IMG/VR virus record: IMGVR_UViG_3300018026_000007 | Span: 1-64,000 of that record | Reading direction: 5' to 3' (one strand) | DNA length: 64,000 nt | Origin: a virus | In this document: positions 54,059 through 61,456 of the stretch, piece by piece | Layout of the letters: each line of letters opens with the position of its first letter | How positions within the stretch are numbered: position 1 is the first letter of the stretch | Notes under the pieces: generated by a model | What the model saw: only the letters and a program-made list of their open reading frames with translations | What the model was told of the DNA's origin: nothing | Database searches by the model: none | Position numbers and translations under genes: made by a program

Positions 54059-56329
54059 GTGGCCTATCAAGTTCTTTATGCCGACTACGAAACCTTCTCC
54101 CTCATTGACCTGAAGGAAGTTGGTCTCGATAACTACGCCAAGCATCCGTCTACTGGGATATCGATGCTGGCGTGGGCTCTGGACGACGAAGAGATTGAAG
54201 TGTGGCTGCCGCACCAGGGCCCCATGCCTGAGAAGTTGTTCAACGCGCTGTACGATCACAAAATCATCAAAGTGGCGTGGCATGCTGCGTTTGAACGCGC
54301 GATCACGAAATATGTTCTCCCCCGATACGTCGGGGATTGGCCTGCCCCGCCGATATCGGAATTCCGCGACCCCATTGTCTTGGCACATGCGCTCTCTCTC
54401 CCAGGGCATCTGAAAGACGTAGCTGAAATTCTTCGGATGAAAAATCAGAAAGACCCGCGCGGCGAAGAATTGGTTCATATGTTTTGCAACCCCGTTAGCC
54501 AGGGTGGGGAGATGACGCTGTTCGGTATTGCGCCACCACTCTTTCGCACCCATGAGAGCCATCCACGCGAGTTTGCAGAATACATCGAGTACTGCAGACA
54601 GGATGTGCGCGCCGAGCGAGACTTGTGGCATCGATTGCGCAAGATCGCACTCCCCGAACGCGAGTGGCGGGGATGGCTGTTAGACCAAAAAATCAATATC
54701 TTCGGCATCCCTATACGCCGCGACCTTGCCGAGAAAGGGCTGCGGCTGGCTCTGCGCTTCATTAAGGATCAGCGGGACCTGCTGAAAGAGGCGACGGGGC
54801 TGGAGAATCCCAACTCTGACGTGCAAATGAAAGAGTGGGTCGCCGCGCGCGGGTACAAATGGAACTCGCTGCGGGCCCCGACCGTCAAAGCAGAAATCGA
54901 TAATCCCGCGTCCCCCATTACCCCAGAGTGCCGTGCGGCATTAAAGTTGCGTTCTTCTGCCCGTAAGTCATCATACACAAAGATTGAAAAGCTCCTGGCA
55001 TTACTCTCGGCGGATGACCGTCTGCGCTACCAGTTCCGCTATATGGGCGCGCCCCGCACGGGGCGCTGGGCGAGTGGCGGCGGGGAAGACACATCGATGC
55101 AGGTTCAGAATCTCCCTCGGGGCGAGAAAGCGGTCAAGAAAAAATTAGCCCTGGCACTCGATCTTCTGGACCGCGAAGACTACGATGGGATTATCCGAGA
55201 ATTTACGAACACTCCGAATCCCAAAGACTCAATCACGGTCGTCGAATTCGTTATTACGCTGTTGCGGTCGCTCTTCCAAGCGACGCCTGGGAAAGTCTTT
55301 CACGTCGCCGACAAGAACGCCATTGAAAATCGCGTCCTGGGGTGGGCATCTGGCTGCCAGAAAATCCTTGATGTTTTCAGGCAAGGTCGCTGCCCCTATA
55401 TGTCATTTGGGGTTGAACTGTACGGGATTCCGTACGAAGAGTGGATCAAAATCGACGAGCACGGCAATCACAAACCGAAAAATGCCGAATTTGAAGAGCG
55501 ACGCCAAAACTCAAAGCCGCCTGTGCTCGGCGGCGGGTATGGTCTGGGCGGCGGCGAGATGTATTTCAATGAATACGGCGACGAAGTGCGCGGCGGGCTA
55601 TGGGGTTATGCTTTGTCCGTCTGCGGCGTTGACATGCCCAAAGAATTGGCTCATAAAGCCGTGAAGATTTTGCGCGACGCCTGGCCAGAAGTCGTCCAGT
55701 TCTGGACGGACTTGGAAGAAGCCTTCAAGCAGGTTTTCAAGCATGGCGGCGTCATCAAAGTCGGTGAAGTGACCTGGGACAAAAAGGCAAAGGAATGGGT
55801 TGAGCATCCGACCAAAGGCAAGCAATGTGTCATTACGTTTCGGCGTAAAAAAATGGAAGATGGCGGCTACATGATTCAGATGGTGCTGCCATCGGGACGC
55901 GCGCTCCACTATCTCAATGTCTCGCTCGAAGAAGAAAAGCGCACCAGCCAGAAGACGGGCCAGCCGTACACGGCGTACACGATCTATTACGACGGCATCG
56001 AGCACAGTGCGATACAGGGTGCAGACGGCAAGAACATTAAGAAACGGCACAAGTGGGGGCGGGTCAAGACGTACGGCGGGAAGCTCTGCGAGAACGCGGT
56101 GCAGGCAATCTCGCGCGACGATCTCCTGAACAGCATGTTCCTGGCCGACGAGATGGGCTTTAATATCTGGGGATTGTTCCACGACGAAATCGCGACGGAA
56201 GATAACGACGACCCCTTCGGGCTGCGGCTCGATGACTTGATCTGGTGCATGACGCAGGTGCCTGACTGGGCCCCTGGTTTGATTTTAGGCGCGGAAGGGT
56301 ACACCAGCCAGGTTTACAAGAAAGGCTAA
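54059..56329 (+). CDS. Family A DNA polymerase
   Basis: The 756-residue protein has a 3'-5' exonuclease domain (YADYETFS with D-E, WHAAFERAIT, YCRQDVRAERDL) followed by the polymerase. Motif A is ADKNAIENRVLGW (the usual S-x-I-E replaced by N-A-I-E), motif B KPPVLGGGYGLGGG with a preceding R, and motif C FHDEIATE. There is no 5' nuclease domain. It replicates the phage genome with the RecA, SSB and prim-pol proteins. Start is GTG 54059 with AGGA 7 bases upstream; the longer frame to 54002 overlaps the previous gene. Confidence 0.92.
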   Translation: MAYQVLYADYETFSLIDLKEVGLDNYAKHPSTGISMLAWALDDEEIEVWLPHQGPMPEKLFNALYDHKIIKVAWHAAFERAITKYVLPRYVGDWPAPPISEFRDPIVLAHALSLPGHLKDVAEILRMKNQKDPRGEELVHMFCNPVSQGGEMTLFGIAPPLFRTHESHPREFAEYIEYCRQDVRAERDLWHRLRKIALPEREWRGWLLDQKINIFGIPIRRDLAEKGLRLALRFIKDQRDLLKEATGLENPNSDVQMKEWVAARGYKWNSLRAPTVKAEIDNPASPITPECRAALKLRSSARKSSYTKIEKLLALLSADDRLRYQFRYMGAPRTGRWASGGGEDTSMQVQNLPRGEKAVKKKLALALDLLDREDYDGIIREFTNTPNPKDSITVVEFVITLLRSLFQATPGKVFHVADKNAIENRVLGWASGCQKILDVFRQGRCPYMSFGVELYGIPYEEWIKIDEHGNHKPKNAEFEERRQNSKPPVLGGGYGLGGGEMYFNEYGDEVRGGLWGYALSVCGVDMPKELAHKAVKILRDAWPEVVQFWTDLEEAFKQVFKHGGVIKVGEVTWDKKAKEWVEHPTKGKQCVITFRRKKMEDGGYMIQMVLPSGRALHYLNVSLEEEKRTSQKTGQPYTAYTIYYDGIEHSAIQGADGKNIKKRHKWGRVKTYGGKLCENAVQAISRDDLLNSMFLADEMGFNIWGLFHDEIATEDNDDPFGLRLDDLIWCMTQVPDWAPGLILGAEGYTSQVYKKG

Positions 56330-56333
56330 ACCA

Positions 56334-56543
56334 ATGAATTGGGATGCGTACGAAAAGAAAGTGGTAAAGCAAATCGACGGACATTGGTGCAATGACTGGG
56401 ATGGACTGGCAGTTAGTGCTTGGACCTACGAGTATGATTGCTGCGCCGATTTCAAAAAGACTCTGTTGGGGAGAGTAATCAATCAATTCGTGATGTGGCG
56501 CTTTTCCTTCGGCTGGTGGTGGTATATCGGACGGCGGCAATAA
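56334..56543 (+). CDS. Small conserved phage protein (69 aa)
   Basis: NWDAYEKKVVKQIDGHWCNDWDGLAVSAWTYEYDCC is a pattern seen in phage small proteins beside replication genes, without known function. The C-terminus is aromatic-rich (MWRFSFGWWWYIG). It begins 4 bases after the polymerase stop. Confidence 0.65.
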   Translation: MNWDAYEKKVVKQIDGHWCNDWDGLAVSAWTYEYDCCADFKKTLLGRVINQFVMWRFSFGWWWYIGRRQ

Positions 56544-56550
56544 AAAGTTC

Positions 56551-56579
56551 TTGACAATGCAATGGTACTTTTGTACTAT
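56551..56579 (+). promoter_or_regulatory. Operator-bearing leaderless promoter
   Basis: TTGACA (56551-56556), 17 bases, TACTAT (56574-56579). TGCAATGGTACTTTTGTACT lies between the boxes, so a bound protein would block polymerase. GTG 56586 begins 6 bases after the -10. Confidence 0.8.
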
Positions 56580-56585
56580 AGGTGA

Positions 56586-57818
56586 GTGAGCAGTACCGAC
56601 TCATTTCTTGACATGGCCCGAAAAGAGGTAGTCGCTGCGGGCGGCGAGTGGGATGGTTTGCAAATTCCATTCGGGGAATCTGATCCTACTCCCGCCACGA
56701 TTCATTTTTATCATCGCCCGACAAGTCGGCACTTAACGGTATCTGCGAATTTATTGATTGATACCCGAGACTGGGTTGCACAACAAATTCAAGAAGCGAT
56801 TACAGGGAAAAAGGTTCCTAATAGGAGAAGTTCTATGACACTGCGCGAGAAGCTGATTCAGGTTTACGAAGAGATTGACCACATTGAAAAGCTGGGGACG
56901 AATAGCAAGCAAAATTACTCGTACGTGCGCGCCGCCGACATGGTTCGCGCCGTGCGCAAGACCCTTCTGAAGCTCAAGGTCTATGCCGAAATCAACATGG
57001 TCAATGAGCGGCAGTATACCATCGCCCGAGCGAAAGATGTGAATGCCCCTTTCAACGCCGTCGATGTACGTTGCACTATCGTGTTTCATGACGCCGAGTC
57101 GGAAGAGATGCTGACTTCTAGCGGTCTCGGGACTGGCGCGGATACGGGCGACAAAGCCATCTACAAGGCCCAGACGGGCGCAATCAAGTACGCGCTACGA
57201 AATAGCTTCCTAGTGCCCGATGAAGCGGACCCAGAAGCCGATCCAGTTGTGGATGGCGCGCCAGAGCCCGAAGGCTACTCTCCAGCCGAGCCCCCTGACT
57301 TCCAGGATGCCCGCCACGCGGCTCCGCGCGCTCCAGCCGCCGCTGCCGCCCCAGCGCAGCGGGTTTTGGAGACGACCGATGTCCCTTTAGGGCCCGCCCA
57401 GCCCGAGAATGCTCCTGCCTCGGCTGGGCCCAGCCAGCCTGTCCCCTCCACGGGGACTCAACAATCATCTGGTGCGGCACCTGCGGCTGCCCCGTCGCAG
57501 ATGAAGAATGCACAGGCTGCGGCTGACGACACACTGCCGACCGAAGAAGAACTGACGCAGTATCGCAAGGCGTTCAGCACCCTGGGCGACGACTTGACGG
57601 CCAAGGGGAAACTGAAGTCCAGCAAGGGGCTGCCCGTCAATCGCAAACTGCTGGCATTCTTGCTGTTCATCACTGGCGCGGCGGAAGCCAAGAGCATCAC
57701 GAAGGCGCAATGGGATGATTTCTTCCAGCGCGTGGATCACGTCAAGGGCTTGGAAGACGGTTTGGTTGGTCTCGCCAAGCTGGTGAACAAGGCCAACGGA
57801 GTTGAAGAGAAGAAGTAA
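56586..57818 (+). CDS. ERF-family single-strand annealing protein, two starts
   Basis: The frame is open from GTG 56586 (leaderless position) and from ATG 56835 (AGGAGAAG upstream). The second start yields a typical ERF protein: MTLREKLIQVYEE, NYSYVRAADMVRAVR, TIVFHDAESEEMLTSSGLGTGADTGDKAIYKAQTGAIKYALRNSF, followed by a Pro/Ala linker and a C-terminal helical domain. ERF anneals complementary ssDNA in Red-like recombination. The first 83 residues (AAGGEWDGLQIPFGESDP, FYHRPTSRHLTVSANLL) form a separate N-terminal module of unknown role in the 410-aa form. Confidence 0.85.
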   Translation: MSSTDSFLDMARKEVVAAGGEWDGLQIPFGESDPTPATIHFYHRPTSRHLTVSANLLIDTRDWVAQQIQEAITGKKVPNRRSSMTLREKLIQVYEEIDHIEKLGTNSKQNYSYVRAADMVRAVRKTLLKLKVYAEINMVNERQYTIARAKDVNAPFNAVDVRCTIVFHDAESEEMLTSSGLGTGADTGDKAIYKAQTGAIKYALRNSFLVPDEADPEADPVVDGAPEPEGYSPAEPPDFQDARHAAPRAPAAAAAPAQRVLETTDVPLGPAQPENAPASAGPSQPVPSTGTQQSSGAAPAAAPSQMKNAQAAADDTLPTEEELTQYRKAFSTLGDDLTAKGKLKSSKGLPVNRKLLAFLLFITGAAEAKSITKAQWDDFFQRVDHVKGLEDGLVGLAKLVNKANGVEEKK

Positions 57819-57860
57819 CGTCACGGCTCGCAAGAGCAAACTCAAAAAGGAAGGTGTAGC

Positions 57861-58307
57861 ATGGCAATGTCAGTGAACAAGGCAATCGTAATCGGTCGGC
57901 TCGGGAAAGACCCCGAAGTCCGTTTTACAGGAAGCGGCGCGGCGGTGGCGAGTTTCAGTCTCGCAACCGACGAGTCGTACAAGAACAAGGACGGCGAAAA
58001 GGTTCAGAAGACAGAGTGGCACAATCTTGTTGTCTGGGGAAACTCCGTCGAAGCGTTCGTTCAGAAATATCTCCACAAGGGCGACCTGATCTACGCCGAA
58101 GGCAAACTGCAGACCCGATCCTGGGATGACAAAGACGGCAACAAGCGATACACGACCGAAATCAATGTGACCGACATCAAAAAGCTGTCCGATGCGAGCG
58201 GCGAGAAGCAAAACCCCGCGCAGAATCGCCAGGCCAGCAAGCCAGCGGCTCGACCCGCGTCGCGCCCCACAGCCCAGCCCGTTGACGACGACGATATCCC
58301 GTTCTAG
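57861..58307 (+). CDS. ssb: Single-stranded DNA-binding protein
   Basis: An OB-fold SSB of bacterial type: NKAIVIGRLGKDPEVRF, AVASFSLATDESYKNKDG, TEWHNLVVWG, YAEGKLQTRSW, then a Gln/Pro/Ala linker and the acidic tip DDDDIPF that recruits partner enzymes. AAGGAAGG precedes ATG 57861. It follows the ERF gene by 42 bases. Confidence 0.95.
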   Translation: MAMSVNKAIVIGRLGKDPEVRFTGSGAAVASFSLATDESYKNKDGEKVQKTEWHNLVVWGNSVEAFVQKYLHKGDLIYAEGKLQTRSWDDKDGNKRYTTEINVTDIKKLSDASGEKQNPAQNRQASKPAARPASRPTAQPVDDDDIPF

Positions 58308-58314
58308 CGAGATT

Positions 58315-58462
58315 GAAGCAGCCCTAGTGACCAAGCGGAGCTATAGGGAAGCAACCTGACACGGGGCTCGTACGGCTGACCACAGAGATGCCTACCGTGG
58401 CTGCTTCATGGGGCGGTGTAAAGGGCCGACCTGATAAATCGGACTCCAGCACCGCCTCTCCA
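58315..58462 (+). ncRNA. Candidate structured RNA, two stacked helical domains
   Basis: A 9-bp helix (GAAGCAGCC 58315-58323 with GGCTGCTTC 58399-58407) encloses two further stems (CCCTA with TAGGG; ACGG with CCGT), forming a multi-way junction. Two bases later a 7-bp helix (GGGGCGG 58410-58416 with CCGCCTC 58452-58458) carries T-CCA at its 3' end and an inner hairpin whose loop, CTGATAA, is identical to a tRNA-Ile (GAT) anticodon loop, but no D or T arm exists. I know no family that fits. The stretch has no gene, between ssb and a 56-aa gene. Confidence 0.5.
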
Positions 58463-58478
58463 ATTTCTGAGGTGATTC

Positions 58479-58649
58479 ATGCTTCGTGATATTTTGCGGC
58501 TTGTCTGGGCTGGTCTCTGGCAAGGCTTCGGGGTAGAGTTGTCTTTCTTTGTGCTCTGGGTTGGCTGGCACTTCCTTCACGGGAAGGTGGCACACAAGCT
58601 CGACCCAGAGCACTGGTTTCACCGCATTCATGACTACTTCGCGAATTGA
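58479..58649 (+). CDS. Small membrane protein (56 aa)
   Basis: GAGGTG lies 5 bases before ATG 58479. One hydrophobic segment (LSFFVLWVGWHFL) with aromatic and histidine residues around it. Stop is 6 bases before the helicase start. Confidence 0.6.
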   Translation: MLRDILRLVWAGLWQGFGVELSFFVLWVGWHFLHGKVAHKLDPEHWFHRIHDYFAN

Positions 58650-58655
58650 GGCCCC

Positions 58656-60236
58656 ATGCTGGAGTTGAATCCAGATCAACAGCGGGTTGTTACGGACTAC
58701 CGAGGCGCGCGGTCGGTGATCGCGTGTCCTGGCTCGGGTAAAACAGCCACCATGACCGCTTTAATTAACAAGTTGATCGATTCTGGTGTCTCCCCATCTG
58801 AAATCCGCGCAGTGACGTTTTCGAAAGAGATGTCATCTGCCCTAGAGAAACGGGCAGGTGTGAAGGGCGTCGTATCCACCTTCCATAGCCTGGGCTATCT
58901 GATTTGTTCCGAGACTGAACGCAAACCCGTCGATCCCGAGTTACGGCACCGACTGATGTGCAAGCTCGTGCGCAAGTATCATCTGGATTACAAGGAACTG
59001 GATGGCTTCATCGCACGCATGCGGCGCAACAACATTTCGCCAGACGAAGCCGTGAACGGCATGAACGATTTTGATTACGGCATGGCGCGAGGGTACGCGG
59101 AATACGAGCAGACCCGCGCAACCGAAGGCTGGATGGACTTCGATTCCATGTTGGCCGATTCTGTGCAATCACTAGAAAATGCACAAACTCGTGCAAGGTG
59201 GTCTCCGAAGTATTTGATTGTCGATGAAGCCCAAGACACGGACGACCTGCAGTGGCGCATGATGCAACTGATGGCCGAGAAGCATGGAAACATTACAGTA
59301 GTCGGGGACCCAGGACAGGCGATTTACAGTTTTCGTGGCGCGAAGCCTGACAACATCACGAACTTTCAGCAGTGGTTTCCGCAAGGTAAATACTATTACT
59401 TGGGGCGCAATTACCGCAGCACACAAACGATAGTACAGTTCATCCGAGAGAACGCGCCGCCTGGTACCCCGAAAGAGTTGCTAGATCGAATGGTGGCCGC
59501 CCGCAAAGATGTAGGCACGCCTATTGGCTTGCGGATGTACTGGACAGACGATGCCGAAGCTGAGTCCGCGTTGAAACTTTCGCAGCGGGACCCACTTAAC
59601 AGCATCATTCTTGCCCGCACGAACCGCATGGTTGGATTGCTGGAGCGGCTGTGCGCGCGGTATAATCTTCGATATCATTTGCTGGGCAAGTCGGGATTCT
59701 GGAAACAGAACGAAATCCGCAAAGCCATCGAAGCCCTGAAACAGTATCCCTTGATTTCGACCGAAGCTGGATTGAATTTAACCATACCAGGAGTCGAAAA
59801 ACACTACGCTGTTGAAGATCGTACGGAGCGCGACAACGACGCCCTGGAAAACCTGAAGACACTGCAATTGATCGGAAAAGATTTTCGGATGGCGAAGGAT
59901 TTTGTCGTCTACGCGAACAAGATGATGCATCGACGCAACGACCCGCGCGGCGTGTCAATCTCCACGGTTCACCAGGCGAAGGGCGGTGAGTGGAAGAATG
60001 TTTACATCATCGGTGCGAACGCCAAGGGCTTCCCGCACGCTAAGGGCGATCCGATGGAAGAGCGAAGAATTTGGTTCGTGGCAATCAGTCGGCCAATCGA
60101 CATGCTGCGCATTTCGTTCGCAGGAACACCGTCGCCGTACCTACGGCGATATCTAAACGACGAAATTTTGGACAAGTTGCGCGAGAAGGCAACAGAAGTT
60201 GACCACCTACAGGAACAGGCGAACCTTTTTTCTTGA
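58656..60236 (+). CDS. UvrD/Rep-like superfamily 1 helicase
   Basis: All SF1A motifs are present in 526 residues: NPDQQRVV, ACPGSGKTATM (Walker A), TFHSLGY, LIVDEAQDTD (Walker B), VVGDPGQAIYSFRGA, YLGRNYRSTQTI, STVHQAKGGEWKNVYIIG and WFVAISRPIDML. The C-terminus ends QANLFS, close to the Q-x-x-L-F sliding-clamp-binding motif. A 3'-5' helicase role in replication or recombination is likely. Start ATG 58656 is preceded by GAGGCCCC. Confidence 0.92.
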   Translation: MLELNPDQQRVVTDYRGARSVIACPGSGKTATMTALINKLIDSGVSPSEIRAVTFSKEMSSALEKRAGVKGVVSTFHSLGYLICSETERKPVDPELRHRLMCKLVRKYHLDYKELDGFIARMRRNNISPDEAVNGMNDFDYGMARGYAEYEQTRATEGWMDFDSMLADSVQSLENAQTRARWSPKYLIVDEAQDTDDLQWRMMQLMAEKHGNITVVGDPGQAIYSFRGAKPDNITNFQQWFPQGKYYYLGRNYRSTQTIVQFIRENAPPGTPKELLDRMVAARKDVGTPIGLRMYWTDDAEAESALKLSQRDPLNSIILARTNRMVGLLERLCARYNLRYHLLGKSGFWKQNEIRKAIEALKQYPLISTEAGLNLTIPGVEKHYAVEDRTERDNDALENLKTLQLIGKDFRMAKDFVVYANKMMHRRNDPRGVSISTVHQAKGGEWKNVYIIGANAKGFPHAKGDPMEERRIWFVAISRPIDMLRISFAGTPSPYLRRYLNDEILDKLREKATEVDHLQEQANLFS

Positions 60237-60260
60237 CATTCTCCAGTACTTTAGTACTAT
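60233..60260 (+). promoter_or_regulatory. Operator-bearing promoter of the nuclease/primase unit
   Basis: TTGACA (60233-60238), 16 bases, TACTAT (60255-60260); AGTACTTTAGTACT (60246-60259) lies between and over the -10. An 18-codon frame (ATG 60287) precedes the nuclease gene. Confidence 0.8.
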
Positions 60261-60305
60261 TGACGCCAGAGAACAGAAGAAGTAAGATGGGCGTGGCTAA
60301 AGAGC

Positions 60306-61445
60306 ATGAGCAGCATGAAACCGCACTTGTACATCAACAGTAAGGGGTACTTCGTCACCCGCCATAGTTATAGCGGGTCCGACTCGTTCACCTACTGCGC
60401 CCGCAAGTACTATCTGGAGCGCGTGCAGGGTTGGACCGAAAAAATCCAACGGTCGTCTACACACTTCGGCACCGCGCTGGAGAAGGCCATCACATTCTGG
60501 CACCAGCACCGCCAGGACACGGCGGCGGCTGTCGCGGAATTTGTGCGGCTCTGGGCCGCGCACAACGACAAGCCGTACACGTATTCCAAGACGGACAAGG
60601 ACTGGAACAACCTGAATCTGAACGGCCAGGACCTGGTGCGTCTCTACGCTATCCGCTATCCGACGTTTCCATACGTCGTGAACAATCCCATGGACTTTCA
60701 GGTCGAGACCAACTTTGAGGTGTTTCCAGACACGAAGTTGGCTGGGATTGAATTCACATCCTACATTGATGTGGTGGTGACTGACAAAGCCACGGGCGAG
60801 CCTGAGATTGTTGATATGAAGACATCGGGCGACGATGTGCCTGAATTTACGGTGCTGGACCCACAGCTTCGCAGCTATGCGTGGGTGAAATGGCGTCCCG
60901 AAGACACCAGCAAGCTCGTCGCGTTCTTGTGGTTCCGCAAGATGGGGCGGTCTATTTCTCGGGGCGACACGGTTACATTCCTGGAGCCCTACGCCGACCT
61001 GCAGCCTGGTGATAACGCCATCGTGTTGGCGAAGGATGAATTCGGCATCTGGGTTACACAGAACCAGCGTGTCGTTGATGAAATGGACGCGCAATTCGTC
61101 GGCGAGAGCAAGGCGGTAAAGGCGGCGCGCCAGCAATACATCGAGGCAAACGCCAAGCATGCGCCCGAGCGGGTCATCACCAAGCAGCGTGTACAATTCA
61201 AATCGGCGGTCATCACAAAAGAAAGCGCGGAAGATATCGGACGCAAGATCAAGCGCGACATCGTGAACATCGTGCGGGCAAACGAGAACGAAGACTGGGC
61301 CATGAATTCTGGGGTCCGATTTCCGAATGAGCGGTGCCCGAACTGCCCGATGCGGGGCATCTGCGCTAATCGTCCCGAGTTGCGGGACATGCTTCTGGTT
61401 CGCAAGCAAGAAGATGAGCTTGACTTCGGTAAAGAATCGGAGTAG
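60306..61445 (+). CDS. RecB/Cas4-like PD-(D/E)XK nuclease
   Basis: The 379-residue protein carries SYSGSDSFTYCARKYYLE, HFGTALEKAITFW, then the core IDVVVTDKATGEPEIVDMKTSGDD (D...D-x-K) and QLRSYAWVKW. The C-terminal CPNCPMRGICANR cluster with Cys near the N-terminus suggests an iron-sulfur cluster as in Cas4/AddB nucleases. It probably processes DNA ends with the helicase and ERF protein. ATG 60306 overlaps an upstream 18-codon frame; ATG 60315 is an alternative. No CRISPR array is in the window. Confidence 0.88.
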   Translation: MSSMKPHLYINSKGYFVTRHSYSGSDSFTYCARKYYLERVQGWTEKIQRSSTHFGTALEKAITFWHQHRQDTAAAVAEFVRLWAAHNDKPYTYSKTDKDWNNLNLNGQDLVRLYAIRYPTFPYVVNNPMDFQVETNFEVFPDTKLAGIEFTSYIDVVVTDKATGEPEIVDMKTSGDDVPEFTVLDPQLRSYAWVKWRPEDTSKLVAFLWFRKMGRSISRGDTVTFLEPYADLQPGDNAIVLAKDEFGIWVTQNQRVVDEMDAQFVGESKAVKAARQQYIEANAKHAPERVITKQRVQFKSAVITKESAEDIGRKIKRDIVNIVRANENEDWAMNSGVRFPNERCPNCPMRGICANRPELRDMLLVRKQEDELDFGKESE

Positions 61446-61456
61446 TCTACACTCTC

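Noticed and set aside
58315-58462. Hammerhead ribozyme
   Set aside because: CTGACAC, CTGACCA and CTGATAA occur but none matches the CUGANGA plus GAAA core.
60287-60343. 18-codon frame overlapping the nuclease start
   Set aside because: Could be a leader peptide, but the ribosome site is weak and nothing else supports it.
60297-61409. Minus-strand 370-codon frame opposite the nuclease gene
   Set aside because: Mirror of the PD-(D/E)XK gene; no family features.
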